Positions 1-9,080 of a DNA stretch of 55,916 nt are shown here, in pieces. The number at the start of each line of letters is the position of its first letter. The stretch's first letter is position 1. The notes beneath the pieces are model-generated. The model saw only the letters and a program-made list of their open reading frames with translations. It had not been told where the DNA came from and did not search any database. A program made the position numbers and the translations under genes. Source of the stretch: Bacteroidales bacterium (GTDB lineage: Bacteria; Bacteroidota; Bacteroidia; Bacteroidales; UBA4181); contig JAISOY010000084.1 of assembly GCA_031275285.1 (NCBI GenBank), positions 1 to 55,916 on the forward strand, given 5' to 3'.

Positions 1-37
1 TGATTTTATATTAAGTTTAAATTATTTTTTTTGAATT

Positions 38-59
38 ATTCCGTGTGCGCACACGGAAT
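38..59. repeat. 22-bp perfect palindrome
   Basis: Half-site ATTCCGTGTGC is followed directly by its exact complement with no spacer. It could be a regulator site or the hairpin head of a REP-like repeat. The 22 bases after it (to 81) resemble a segment at 21697-21722 that also follows a palindrome. Function is unknown. Confidence 0.7.
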
Positions 60-109
60 GGCGCAAACTCTCATGGAAAGTTGTTTTTCTTCATTTTTAA
101 AGTGGATGG

Positions 110-155
110 GAAAAATAAAAAAAGCCGCCCATTGCCAAAAAACAATGGTGCGGCT
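110..155 (-). terminator. putative intrinsic terminator (minus strand)
   Basis: Bases 123-134 pair with 143-155 as a 12-bp stem with a one-base bulge (T149) and an 8-base loop. On the minus strand the stem is followed by a long T-rich run (complement of 110-122). It would end minus-strand transcription coming from the ECF sigma gene at 540-1055, after passing through the dinucleotide tract. The plus strand has no U-run after the stem. Confidence 0.6.
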
Positions 156-199
156 ATATAATATATGTGTAAATTTACTATGCGCCTGAACGCATAATC

Positions 200-269
<70 letters not shown>

Positions 270-539
270 GTTATGCCAAAGCCACTGTTACCAAGGCTTG
301 TATGAAAGCATAATATACCGGATAAAAGATACAAAAAAATATGAGTTTTAAAGATAAATATTTTTTCACAAAACTTATCCCCCAGCGAGGAGACGGACAA
401 TTCATAATAATGAGATACTACTTCTTGTGGCAAAGAAAAATAAAATATTTGAAAAAACATCTGATAAATAATAAAAAGTAACGCAACCGATTGCGAAAGA
501 TATAAGTAGAAATAATTGTTTATATGAAACGTTGAATTT

Positions 540-1055
540 TCACCTTCTTTTTAACTGGTTACGGACAGTTTTTAATCCTAAGTATAGTTGATGTTCAACA
601 GTACGGATGGATAAATTGAGGATCTCAGCAATTTCGCTGCTTTTTTTCTCCTCGAAATAAGCCATTTTAAAAATCGTTTTGCATTTATTTGGTAACAAGT
701 CTATCTGGTCGTATATTCTTTGCAGGTATTCTTTCTCGACAATATTTTTTTCTACGGGGTGATGGACATTATTTTCACCGGATTCGACAATCAGTTTATC
801 TATGTGTGTGTTTCTCAGTTCTTTTTGTTTGACGTGATTAATGCATTTATTTCTTACGGCAGTCAATAAATATGAAAAATTAAGCTCCTGATTGATAATT
901 CTTTCATTTTTCCAGATATCCAGAAAAACTTCCTGTACGATATCTTCGGCAGCATCCAGAGAAACATAGCGTAATGCAAAACGTATCAAAACGGCTACAT
1001 TTTCTACATATAAGGACTGGAATATTCTTATTTTATACTGCTCGGAACGGATCAT
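540..1055 (-). CDS. ECF RNA polymerase sigma factor (PUL1)
   Basis: A 171-residue sigma-70 family protein of the extracytoplasmic-function type. The N-terminal half carries region 2 (around residues 20-50, with the acidic AAEDIVQEVFLDIW helix that contacts core polymerase and the -10 element). The C-terminal 60 residues carry region 4, ending in a helix-turn-helix (KSSEIAEILNLSIRTVEHQL). The length is normal for Bacteroidetes ECF factors. It presumably drives the adjacent susC operon when released by the FecR anti-sigma factor encoded at 1236. It is transcribed away from fecR, unlike PUL2 at 24152 where sigma and FecR are in tandem. A TACCTTTG box lies 33 bp upstream of the start codon. The family call is firm; the regulon is inferred from neighbours. 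Confidence 0.93.
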   Translation of the reverse strand: MIRSEQYKIRIFQSLYVENVAVLIRFALRYVSLDAAEDIVQEVFLDIWKNERIINQELNFSYLLTAVRNKCINHVKQKELRNTHIDKLIVESGENNVHHPVEKNIVEKEYLQRIYDQIDLLPNKCKTIFKMAYFEEKKSSEIAEILNLSIRTVEHQLYLGLKTVRNQLKRR

Positions 1056-1087
1056 TAACAGCTGTTGACTTTTAAGGATATATAAAA

Positions 1088-1095
1088 CAAAGGTA
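1088..1095 (-). promoter_or_regulatory. -7 box of a Bacteroidetes promoter for the ECF sigma gene
   Basis: Minus-strand TACCTTTG matches the TAnnTTTG consensus and would give a leader of roughly 25 bases before the ATG at 1055. The only upstream TTG on that strand (1110-1108) is 12 bases away rather than 19-20, so the -33 element is poor. Confidence 0.5.
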
Positions 1096-1235
1096 TCAAA
1101 TTTTCTTCAAGAGAATTTGATGGTGGGAAAAATATAGGAGTATTAAATAAAAAAATGAATCGGCTTTTAAGTAAATACAATAACTCGATTGTTTATAATA
1201 ATAACGTTTAAAATAAAGTTAAATTTTGATAAGAC

Positions 1236-2246
1236 ATGTCATCAATTCCTGAACATATTATTCCCCTTATTCTCCGGTTTTTACAAAATACCATCAATAA
1301 AGAAGAAGAAAAAAATCTAAACGAATGGTTGTGTAAAAGTGATGAGAATAAAGAAATATTTCGACAGTATCTGGAAATTTGGGATAATGAAAAATTGATG
1401 TCACATGAAGATCTGATATCAAAATGGAGACAGTTAGATGCCCGATTAGAACCTGTTAAACGGACTATGCCGGGTAAATCTCATAGAATTCGTAAATATA
1501 ACAGGTGGATAACATATGCTGCTGTTTTTATCGGTATCATTTTCGGCACAGCACTCTGGTATGTGATCGACCGGGGAAACAATACGGAGCCTGTTCCTTC
1601 AATAGTGGAAAACCAGGGAGGTGTCATGAAATATGTACTTCCGGATGGATCGATTGTCTGGTTGCATGCTTTCAGTAAACTTTCATATTCTCCGGTATTT
1701 GACAAGGAGAAGCGTGTCGTATGTTTAGATGGAAACGCTTATTTTGAAGTTGAAAAAGATGAATCCCGGCCATTTATTGTTCATTCCGGGAATATTGATG
1801 TGCGTGTGACCGGAACCGAATTTATGGTGGAATCGATACCTGATACACATATTGCTGTTACTTTGGTTACCGGAGGGGTAAACGTAGATACCCGGAACGA
1901 GAGAGGAGAGACTGTACAGCAAATACGGCTTTTTCCCGGACAACAGGCTGGCATTAACCCTTATACGGGGTCGGTAAATATATCGGCTGTTGATGCCGGT
2001 TATTATACAGAATGGAAAGATGGTATCTACAGGTTTACCGATGAATCTTTGGGAAATGTGATCCGGCAGCTTTCATTCCGGTATCAATTAGAAATACATT
2101 TACCTGCTAAGCTGGAAAATAAGAGGATTACCGGTAGGGTTACACCACAGCATACACTTGAAGATATACTAGGAAATATCAGTGAAGTTTATCCTATTAA
2201 CTTTCGGAAAGAAAACAACCATCTATATATCAGTGAGAAATATTGA
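1236..2246 (+). CDS. FecR-family anti-sigma factor (PUL1)
   Basis: A 336-residue single-pass inner-membrane regulator. The N-terminal cytoplasmic part (1-90), rich in charged helices, would bind the ECF sigma factor. One transmembrane segment is visible at about 91-111 (WITYAAVFIGIIFGTALWYV). The periplasmic FecR domain follows at about 125-230 (GNAYFEVEKDESRPFIVHSG; VTGTEFMVES), then a C-terminal DUF4974-like module (about 262-335) that would contact the STN domain of the SusC receptor. The gene is divergent from the sigma gene and 186 bp upstream of the preferred susC start. Known role of the family: relays receptor occupancy across the periplasm and releases or activates the sigma factor. 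I see no perfect TAnnTTTG promoter in the 180-bp divergent region on this strand. Confidence 0.93.
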   Translation: MSSIPEHIIPLILRFLQNTINKEEEKNLNEWLCKSDENKEIFRQYLEIWDNEKLMSHEDLISKWRQLDARLEPVKRTMPGKSHRIRKYNRWITYAAVFIGIIFGTALWYVIDRGNNTEPVPSIVENQGGVMKYVLPDGSIVWLHAFSKLSYSPVFDKEKRVVCLDGNAYFEVEKDESRPFIVHSGNIDVRVTGTEFMVESIPDTHIAVTLVTGGVNVDTRNERGETVQQIRLFPGQQAGINPYTGSVNISAVDAGYYTEWKDGIYRFTDESLGNVIRQLSFRYQLEIHLPAKLENKRITGRVTPQHTLEDILGNISEVYPINFRKENNHLYISEKY

Positions 2247-2312
2247 AATTGTTAAACATTAATGAGAAATGAAATATGAGAAAAAGTAAATGATGATTCA
2301 ATGAATGAAAAA

Positions 2313-2360
2313 GAGCCGGATGATATTGGACCATCTGCCGGCTCATTAAAGGTGTTTTTT
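2313..2360 (+). promoter_or_regulatory. leader hairpin upstream of PUL1 susC (possible attenuator)
   Basis: GAGCCGG (2313-2319) pairs perfectly with CCGGCTC (2338-2344), and an inner GATG/CATC can extend it. A T6 tract follows at 2355-2360. The hairpin lies in the 186-base fecR-susC leader, before the preferred susC ATG at 2433. The T-run begins ten bases after the stem, so it is not a textbook terminator. PUL2 has a hairpin plus T4 in the equivalent place (25869-25905). Confidence 0.4.
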
Positions 2361-2415
2361 ATAAAAACTATTAGCCCGTTAATCTTGATCTCACCCAAGG
2401 TTAATGGTGCCATAT

Positions 2416-2429
2416 CAAAAACAGTCAAA
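2416..2429 (+). promoter_or_regulatory. conserved 14-base susC translation-initiation leader element
   Basis: CAAAAACAGTCAAA ends three bases before the ATG at 2433. The same 14 bases occur at 25972-25985, again three bases before the matching ATG of the second susC. Identity of sequence and spacing in otherwise diverged leaders supports both the start choice and a shared role in translation or regulation. Confidence 0.6.
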
Positions 2430-2432
2430 AAT

Positions 2433-5400
2433 ATGAAAAATTTCAGAAAGCGAAAATTTAAGCTTTTAAAAAAATTATTGATCGTAGTGAAAATATTTAT
2501 TCTTTTGTTTACTGCCGGATTAATGAGTGCTACTGCCAATATATACGGACAGGATGTAAAATTAACCATTAACAAAAGTAATGTCGAGTTAAGCGAACTT
2601 CTTGAATTGATAGAATCCCGAACGGATTTTTCCTTTTTCTATAATGATGATCTGATCGATAAGACAGTAAAAGTACATGTTAATACCCATGACAAAGGTA
2701 TTAAAGAGGTTCTGGATCAGGCATTGGAAGGGACAAAAATAACTTATTCCATAAAAGATAAAGATATTATCTTGAAGGTAAAAGAGGAAAGCCCGTTAAT
2801 GTCTCCGCATCAGCAGGGTATACGAATTACAGGTACTGTGTCCGATAATTATGGCGAACTATTGCCCGGAGTAAATGTATTGGTTCGTGGTACAAACCAG
2901 GGAACAGCTACTGATGTGAACGGGGAATATACCATTACTGTTCCCAGTGATACATCTGTATTATTGTTTCATTTTCTGGGTTATCAGACCCAACAAACAG
3001 AGATAGGGAATCGAAGGGTTATAGCCATAATCATGCAGGAAGAAGCGGCAACATTGGATGAAGTGGTGGTAGTGGCTTTCGGAACGCAAAAGAAAGAAAG
3101 TGTGGTTGGTTCCGTTACTACTATTAATCCGTCCGAACTTAAGGTGCCGAATAGTAATCTTACCACTGCTTTTGCCGGGCAAATGGCAGGTATTATAGCC
3201 TATCAGCGTAGCGGTGAACCAGGAGCCGACAATGCCGACTTCTTTGTACGTGGTATCACAACTTTCGGTACCAATACCAACCCTTTGATATTAATTGATG
3301 GTATAGAACTTACTTCGACCGATCTTGCGCGGTTACAACCCGACGATATTGCCAGTTTTTCCGTAATGAAAGACGCTACGGCAACAGCTTTGTACGGGGC
3401 CCGGGGTGCAAATGGTGTGATCATAGTTACTACCAAACAAGGAAAAGAAGGTCCGGCAAAGATATCCGTCAGGTTGGAAAATTCATGGTCGATGCCTACC
3501 CGGAATGTGGAACTAGCAGACCCCGTTACTTACATGCGGCTTGAGAATGAAGCGGCGAAAACCCGGGACCCGTCAAAAACACAGATCTATTCGGATGAAA
3601 AGATCGCAGACACGGAATCGGGTAGAGATCCGGTCCGGTTTCCTTCTAATGACTGGTTGGATATGTTATTTAAAAAATATACCATGAATCAACGTGCCAA
3701 CATGAGTGTCAGCGGCGGTGGAACCGTTGCCCGTTATTATGTTTCGGGTTCCTTTAACCATGATAACGGTATGTTGAAAGTAGATAAACGAAATAATTTC
3801 AATAACAATATCAACAATAAATCGTTCACTCTGCGTTCGAATGTAAGCATGAACATTACCAAAATTACGGAGTTAACCGTTAGGCTGAGCGGTATTTTTG
3901 ATGATTATAGCGGACCAATTACAGGTGGGGAGGATATGTATAAGAAAATTATGAAGTCAAATCCTGTTATGTTTCCTGCTTTCTATCCGGTAACCCCTCA
4001 AACAGCCCATGTGAACCATATTATGTTCGGAAACTATGACAATTTATATACTAATCCCTATGCCGAATCTGTACGTGGGTATAAAGATAAGAATCGTTCG
4101 CAAATACTGGCGCAGGTGGAAGTGAAACAGGATTTAAATTTCCTGACCGACGGACTTTCGTTCAGGGGTATGTTGAATATATCCCGCTTATCCCAGTTTT
4201 CCGTCAATCGTTTCTATAATCCCTATTACTATCAAATCAGTACATATAATTATCAGACCGGTGAATATACTTTACGTAACACCAATGAAGATTCAGCCAC
4301 TGATTATTTAGGCTATGGCGAACCTACCGGGGATAAAGTAACAAATTCAACTTTTTATTTTGAAGGAATGGTGAACTATAACCGTACATTTGCCGAAAAA
4401 CACGATGTCAGCGCTCTGTTGGTCTATATTGCAAGACAATCGCTTAATGCCAATACATCCAGCCTGCAACTTTCTTTGCCATCGCGTAATATCGGGTTGT
4501 CCGGACGTGTTACCTACTCCTACGATAAACGTTATTCTGGTGAGTTTAATTTCGGATATAACGGATCGGAACGTTTTTCCCATTCCCATCGTTTTGGATT
4601 TTTCCCTTCAATGGGTGTAGCATGGAATATTTCTAATGAGAAATTCTGGGAACCCATTAAGTCGGTGGTGTCTAACCTGAAACTCCGCTATTCCTATGGT
4701 TTGGTAGGTAACGATCAAATAGGTTCAACTACAGATAGGTTTTACTATCTTTCAGAAATGAATATGAATGATGGTAACAGGTGGATGCAGTTCGGCAGGG
4801 ATTTGAATTTCCGTCAGAATGGCATTTCCGTAATACGTTATGCCAACGAAGATATTACATGGGAAACTTCAGCCAAGCAGAATTATGCCATAGAAATAGG
4901 ATTGTGGAACAAACTGACCCTAATTGCCGAATATTTCAAAGAGCATCGGTATAACATATTAATGACACGTTCATCTATCCCGCTTACAATGGGTTTAGCC
5001 GACCGGGATAGAGTAAGGGCAAATGTGGGTGAAGCTAATGGTACCGGATTTGATCTTAGCCTGGAATACCAACAAAACTGGACCACTGATTTCTGGACTT
5101 CGGCACGTGGTAATTTCACCTATGCCACCAGTGAGTTTTTGGTATATGAGGAACCTGCTTACAGTGAACCATGGCGTTCACATGAAGGTAAATCATTGAA
5201 ACAGGAGTGGGGTTATATTGCCGAGCGTTTGTTTGTAGATGATGCCGAAGCCAATAACGCTCCTGCTCAGGAAATCAGCACACAATGGTATGGCGGTGGC
5301 GACATTAAATATACAGATGTAAATGGAGACGGGCGAATCACTGAGATCGACCGTGTCCCAATAGGTAATCCTACTGTGCCCGAGATCGTTTATGGATTTG

Positions 5401-5858
5401 GTTTATCAATGGGTTACAAAGGTTTTGATGCTTCTATATTTTTTCAGGGAGCGGCTAATGAATCGTTTTGGATTGAGGCGGATAACATACAGCCTTTTAT
5501 AGGGCAGAACAACCTGCTTAAAGCAATAGCCGACGACCATTGGTCTGAAGAGAACAGGAGCCTTTACTCTTTCTGGCCTCGTTTAGGTCGTGAAGACAAC
5601 AGTAACAATACCCCCCGAAGTACCTGGTGGATGCGTGACGGCTCATTTTTGAGGCTGAAACAGGCTGAAATAGGATATTCTATTCCCGGCAATTGGAAAA
5701 ATAAGTTGAAAATAAGCAATTTGCGCTTATATGTTAGTGGTACCAACCTGTTGTTATGGAGTAAATTTAAACTCTGGGACGTCGAAATGGCCGGCAATGG
5801 ATTGGGTTATCCGATTCAAAGGGTATATAACCTAGGTATCAATGTGAGTTTTAATTAA
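2433..5858 (+). CDS. SusC/RagA-type TonB-dependent transducing receptor (PUL1)
   Basis: Outer-membrane TonB-dependent glycan importer, 1141 residues from the chosen start. Order of parts: basic, hydrophobic signal peptide ending near ANIYGQ; STN signalling domain (about 43-115) for contact with FecR; carboxypeptidase-regulatory-like beta domain (about 130-205, GELLPGVNVLVRGTNQGT); TonB-box-like DEVVVVAFGTQ (about 208); plug with LILIDGIEL and VMKDATATALYGARGANGVI; then a 22-strand-type barrel ending in an aromatic-poor strand (RVYNLGINVSFN). An upstream in-frame ATG at 2301 would add 44 residues across a leader hairpin. I prefer 2433 because it begins a good signal peptide and shares a 14-base upstream element with the PUL2 copy. 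susD begins 15 bp downstream, so the two are co-transcribed. Substrate is unknown. Confidence 0.95.
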   Translation: MKNFRKRKFKLLKKLLIVVKIFILLFTAGLMSATANIYGQDVKLTINKSNVELSELLELIESRTDFSFFYNDDLIDKTVKVHVNTHDKGIKEVLDQALEGTKITYSIKDKDIILKVKEESPLMSPHQQGIRITGTVSDNYGELLPGVNVLVRGTNQGTATDVNGEYTITVPSDTSVLLFHFLGYQTQQTEIGNRRVIAIIMQEEAATLDEVVVVAFGTQKKESVVGSVTTINPSELKVPNSNLTTAFAGQMAGIIAYQRSGEPGADNADFFVRGITTFGTNTNPLILIDGIELTSTDLARLQPDDIASFSVMKDATATALYGARGANGVIIVTTKQGKEGPAKISVRLENSWSMPTRNVELADPVTYMRLENEAAKTRDPSKTQIYSDEKIADTESGRDPVRFPSNDWLDMLFKKYTMNQRANMSVSGGGTVARYYVSGSFNHDNGMLKVDKRNNFNNNINNKSFTLRSNVSMNITKITELTVRLSGIFDDYSGPITGGEDMYKKIMKSNPVMFPAFYPVTPQTAHVNHIMFGNYDNLYTNPYAESVRGYKDKNRSQILAQVEVKQDLNFLTDGLSFRGMLNISRLSQFSVNRFYNPYYYQISTYNYQTGEYTLRNTNEDSATDYLGYGEPTGDKVTNSTFYFEGMVNYNRTFAEKHDVSALLVYIARQSLNANTSSLQLSLPSRNIGLSGRVTYSYDKRYSGEFNFGYNGSERFSHSHRFGFFPSMGVAWNISNEKFWEPIKSVVSNLKLRYSYGLVGNDQIGSTTDRFYYLSEMNMNDGNRWMQFGRDLNFRQNGISVIRYANEDITWETSAKQNYAIEIGLWNKLTLIAEYFKEHRYNILMTRSSIPLTMGLADRDRVRANVGEANGTGFDLSLEYQQNWTTDFWTSARGNFTYATSEFLVYEEPAYSEPWRSHEGKSLKQEWGYIAERLFVDDAEANNAPAQEISTQWYGGGDIKYTDVNGDGRITEIDRVPIGNPTVPEIVYGFGLSMGYKGFDASIFFQGAANESFWIEADNIQPFIGQNNLLKAIADDHWSEENRSLYSFWPRLGREDNSNNTPRSTWWMRDGSFLRLKQAEIGYSIPGNWKNKLKISNLRLYVSGTNLLLWSKFKLWDVEMAGNGLGYPIQRVYNLGINVSFN

Positions 5859-5873
5859 AAAGAAAATTTTGAT

Positions 5874-7787
5874 ATGAAAAATATAATAAAATATTTAATC
5901 ATCGGAATGATATGTTTGATGCCAATATCTTCCTGTTCAGACTGGCTCGATGTTGTTCCGGAAGGTACCAGCCGGCTGGAAAATGCATTTTCCTCGCGCA
6001 CGCCTGCTCTCAGGTATCTCTTTACCTGTTATTCATATTTGACCTCGCATGATAATGGGGTTGCCGTTGATATAACCGGAGGGGACGAAGTATGGTTTGA
6101 TTCCGAAGTAATGAATCCCCAAATTAGCTTAAACGGGATCAAGTATGCAGAAGGATTACAAACGGCACAGTCTCCTCTCTGGGATTTCTGGCCGCGTTTT
6201 TATCAGGCCTTACGCGATTGTAATATTTTTCTCGAAAATATTGTTACGGTGCCTCTCTCATCTGATTTCTCTGAAAGTGATCGTCGTTTATGGACTGCCG
6301 AGGTTAAAGTACTAAAAGCGTATTATCATTTTCTACTGTTACGCCAATACGGTCCTGTTCCGATTGTTCGCGAAAGCCTGTCGGTTTCTGCTGGTGTGGA
6401 TGAAGTGAAAGTTACACGTAATAAAGTGGATGATGTAGTGGACTATGCAATTCAACTGATAGACGAAGCAATACCTGATCTGGAATATGAAGTATATAGC
6501 GTTAGTGATGAATTGGGACGGATTACCATTCCCATCGCACTTACAATAAAAGCAATGATTCTGACTACAGCTGCAAGTCCTATCTTTAACGGGAACACAT
6601 TACATGCTACCCTGAAAAATCACGATGGAACCCAGTTGATCAACAGCGAATACTCGGTAGGGAAATGGGCGAGGGCTGCCGAAGCCTGCAAAGAAGCTAT
6701 CGATGCTTGTGAATATATTGGACTAAAATTGTACGAATATCCTGGAAGCAGGCAATATAGGCTGACCGATACCATTATGACACAAATGTCGTTACGCAAT
6801 GCTATCAATGATAGATGGAATGATGAAATTATCTGGGGAGATACCAAGGCACAGGTGACTACTTTTCAGACATTAGCTGCCCCGAAATTAGACACCCGAT
6901 ATCAGGATCATTCAGGAATGCGGCAATATTTCGGTCCGCCATTGAAAATTGCTGAGATGTTTTATTCAAGCAATGGTATCCCGATCAACGAGGACAGTAG
7001 TTGGGAATATAATACCCGTTACAGTCTTAGGGTAGCGAATGCCAATGAAGGACTATATGTCCGTGAAGGAGCCCAGACCTCACGTTTGCATTTCGACCGC
7101 GAACCCCGTTTTTACGCATGGCTCGGATTCGATAACGGGATGTGGTATGGACAGGGAAATTATGATGATAAATCCCCTTCGAGTCTCTTCTATGTACAGG
7201 CAAAAGCCGGACAACCCCAACAGAAGGTTGCGGAAAGCGGTTCTCCCACCGGTTATTATGTCAAGAAATGGATTCATTTTGAAAATGTTCAGAATGCGGC
7301 AACCTCTTACAGCGTAGTTTGGTACGTTTGGCCATGGTTCCGTCTTGCCGACCTTTATTTACTATATGCGGAATCCGTTAATGAAGCGGAAAATAATACC
7401 GCTAACCGGGAGATTGCGCTGGAATATCTGGATAAGGTAAGGCAACGTGCCGGCCTTGCCACTGTACAAGATGCCTGGAGTAACTATTCCATCTATAATG
7501 ATAAGTATACGCGTCAGGATGGCTTACGGGATATTATCAGGCAGGAACGTATGATAGAGCTATGTTTTGAGAGAAAACGGTTTTGGGATCTTCGACGTTG
7601 GATGATTGCTACTGACATGTACCAGACATCTATACAAGGTTGGGATGTTAAGCAAAGCGATGCCTTAACATATTATATCCCTAAGCCCATTTTCGAGCAG
7701 AAATTTACTCTCAGGGATTACTTCTGGCCGATCCCAAGTAGTGAGATAACCGGTAATCCAAATCTTGTACAAAATATAGGATGGTAA
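5874..7787 (+). CDS. SusD/RagB-family glycan-binding lipoprotein (PUL1)
   Basis: A 637-residue outer-membrane lipoprotein that acts as the lid of the SusC transporter and binds the glycan. The signal peptide ends in a lipobox with Cys21 (PISSC), followed by SDWLDVVPEG, the typical SusD N-terminus. Internal TPR-like helices are visible (LWDFWPRFYQALRDCNIFLENI; VKVLKAYYHFLLLRQYGPVPIV). The C-terminal RagB region carries the hallmark RQERMIELCFERKRFWDLRRW and ends in the usual NPNLVQNIGW. It directly follows susC (15 bp) and has a paralogue at 29426 with the same ending. Family assignment is very secure; ligand specificity cannot be read from sequence. Confidence 0.95.
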   Translation: MKNIIKYLIIGMICLMPISSCSDWLDVVPEGTSRLENAFSSRTPALRYLFTCYSYLTSHDNGVAVDITGGDEVWFDSEVMNPQISLNGIKYAEGLQTAQSPLWDFWPRFYQALRDCNIFLENIVTVPLSSDFSESDRRLWTAEVKVLKAYYHFLLLRQYGPVPIVRESLSVSAGVDEVKVTRNKVDDVVDYAIQLIDEAIPDLEYEVYSVSDELGRITIPIALTIKAMILTTAASPIFNGNTLHATLKNHDGTQLINSEYSVGKWARAAEACKEAIDACEYIGLKLYEYPGSRQYRLTDTIMTQMSLRNAINDRWNDEIIWGDTKAQVTTFQTLAAPKLDTRYQDHSGMRQYFGPPLKIAEMFYSSNGIPINEDSSWEYNTRYSLRVANANEGLYVREGAQTSRLHFDREPRFYAWLGFDNGMWYGQGNYDDKSPSSLFYVQAKAGQPQQKVAESGSPTGYYVKKWIHFENVQNAATSYSVVWYVWPWFRLADLYLLYAESVNEAENNTANREIALEYLDKVRQRAGLATVQDAWSNYSIYNDKYTRQDGLRDIIRQERMIELCFERKRFWDLRRWMIATDMYQTSIQGWDVKQSDALTYYIPKPIFEQKFTLRDYFWPIPSSEITGNPNLVQNIGW

Positions 7788-7823
7788 AACGGTTAATAAT
7801 CTAAATGATATAAACTAAAAATA

Positions 7824-9065
7824 ATGACCATGAAAAATCATCATTATCATCTTTTCATCACCATCATTGTTATACTTATCACAGGAGCCTGTAAGGAAGA
7901 CTCTCTGGATGAGCATCTTGATTCCAATGCGCCTGCTCCTGTTGCAATTGATAAAAGTAGCATTACCCACAGGGATTTTGCCGGAGGGTCGGTACTCTAT
8001 TACAAGCTCCCAAAAGATGATAATCTTTTGTATGTCAGGGCGGAATATGAAAGTGCGCCCGGTGTTGTCCGTGAAGCAACCGCCTCTTTATTCATCGATT
8101 CATTAGTGTTGGAAGGATTTAACGAATCCCGTGCTTATGATATCAGTATTTATAGTGTCGGGAAGAATGAGAAATCATCAGAATCTGTTGTTTATCAGGT
8201 TACACCCGGTATTCCTCCTGTATTGACTGCTTTTGAATCATTGACACTTGAGACAGCATTCGGTGGGGTACGGGGCGGTTTTCAAAATGATGCTGAAACT
8301 CCATTAACTGTGGTATTGTCGGCAGACACTACTTTTACGGGAAACTTTATCCAGTTGCGTTCTTTTACTTTGTCTGAAATAAGATCTACTTTCACTTATT
8401 TAGACATGGATTCTGTTGAAACGACTTTCAATATTTACATGAAAGATCGATGGGGTAACAGGACAGAATCAAAACAGTTTGTGCTCAAACCCTTATTTGA
8501 AGAGGAAATCCCGAAACCATGGTCTGCATATGCATTACCTTCCGATTGGATTGATGCAGCAGAAGGTAATGCTAATTATGGATTTACTAATCTTTGGGAC
8601 GGTGTTTACAGTCAACGGAATGCTAATATATTTGCTTCCAGTCATACCGGACCGGCTTTTCCTTATACCTGTACCTTCACTTTAGGCCGGGAAGCTATCA
8701 TTAGCCGGATGGTCATGCATCATCGTTTGAATTTTGAATATGTAGGTAAAACACCTAAAAAGATAGAATTATGGGGATCGGATAGCGATGATCCCGGAGA
8801 TGACCTATTGCTGAGCGGTGACTGGTTTTGCCTGGGTAAGTTTGAATCGAAAATGCCTTCGGGAGGTAATTCTCCGACAGACGAAGATAAAGTGTATGGT
8901 AATGGAGAAGGTGAACAATTCATGGTGGTCCCGAATGATGAAATCCCTAACCCTTACCGTCCTGTCAAATTTCTCAGGATACGGCCACAGGAAGTATGGG
9001 ATGGCACAAAAGGAGGCCAGATTATTATTGCCGAAATAGATTTATATGGGCAACTTGTGAAATAA
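7824..9065 (+). CDS. SusE/F-position surface lipoprotein, DUF4959/DUF5126/DUF5000 type (PUL1)
   Basis: A 413-residue predicted surface lipoprotein in the position occupied by SusE/SusF-like binding proteins. The signal peptide ends at Cys23 (LITGAC), followed by KEDSLDE, an acidic/Lys stretch like lipoprotein surface-export signals. Three modules are apparent: an N-terminal fibronectin-like DUF4959 (about 25-125), a middle DUF5126 (about 130-225), and a C-terminal discoidin-like DUF5000 (about 230-413, FTNLWDGVYSQRNANIFASS ... IELWGSD). Probable role: helping capture glycan at the cell surface together with SusD. Its paralogue is at 31479. Domain names are from memory of the family; function is inferred from position. 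Confidence 0.85.
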   Translation: MTMKNHHYHLFITIIVILITGACKEDSLDEHLDSNAPAPVAIDKSSITHRDFAGGSVLYYKLPKDDNLLYVRAEYESAPGVVREATASLFIDSLVLEGFNESRAYDISIYSVGKNEKSSESVVYQVTPGIPPVLTAFESLTLETAFGGVRGGFQNDAETPLTVVLSADTTFTGNFIQLRSFTLSEIRSTFTYLDMDSVETTFNIYMKDRWGNRTESKQFVLKPLFEEEIPKPWSAYALPSDWIDAAEGNANYGFTNLWDGVYSQRNANIFASSHTGPAFPYTCTFTLGREAIISRMVMHHRLNFEYVGKTPKKIELWGSDSDDPGDDLLLSGDWFCLGKFESKMPSGGNSPTDEDKVYGNGEGEQFMVVPNDEIPNPYRPVKFLRIRPQEVWDGTKGGQIIIAEIDLYGQLVK

Positions 9066-9080
9066 TATTTATGTAAAAAT

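Noticed and set aside
2301..2432. 44-residue N-terminal extension of the PUL1 SusC
   Set aside because: It runs through a leader hairpin and lacks signal-peptide character. The ATG at 2433 starts a good signal peptide and shares its upstream element with the PUL2 copy.
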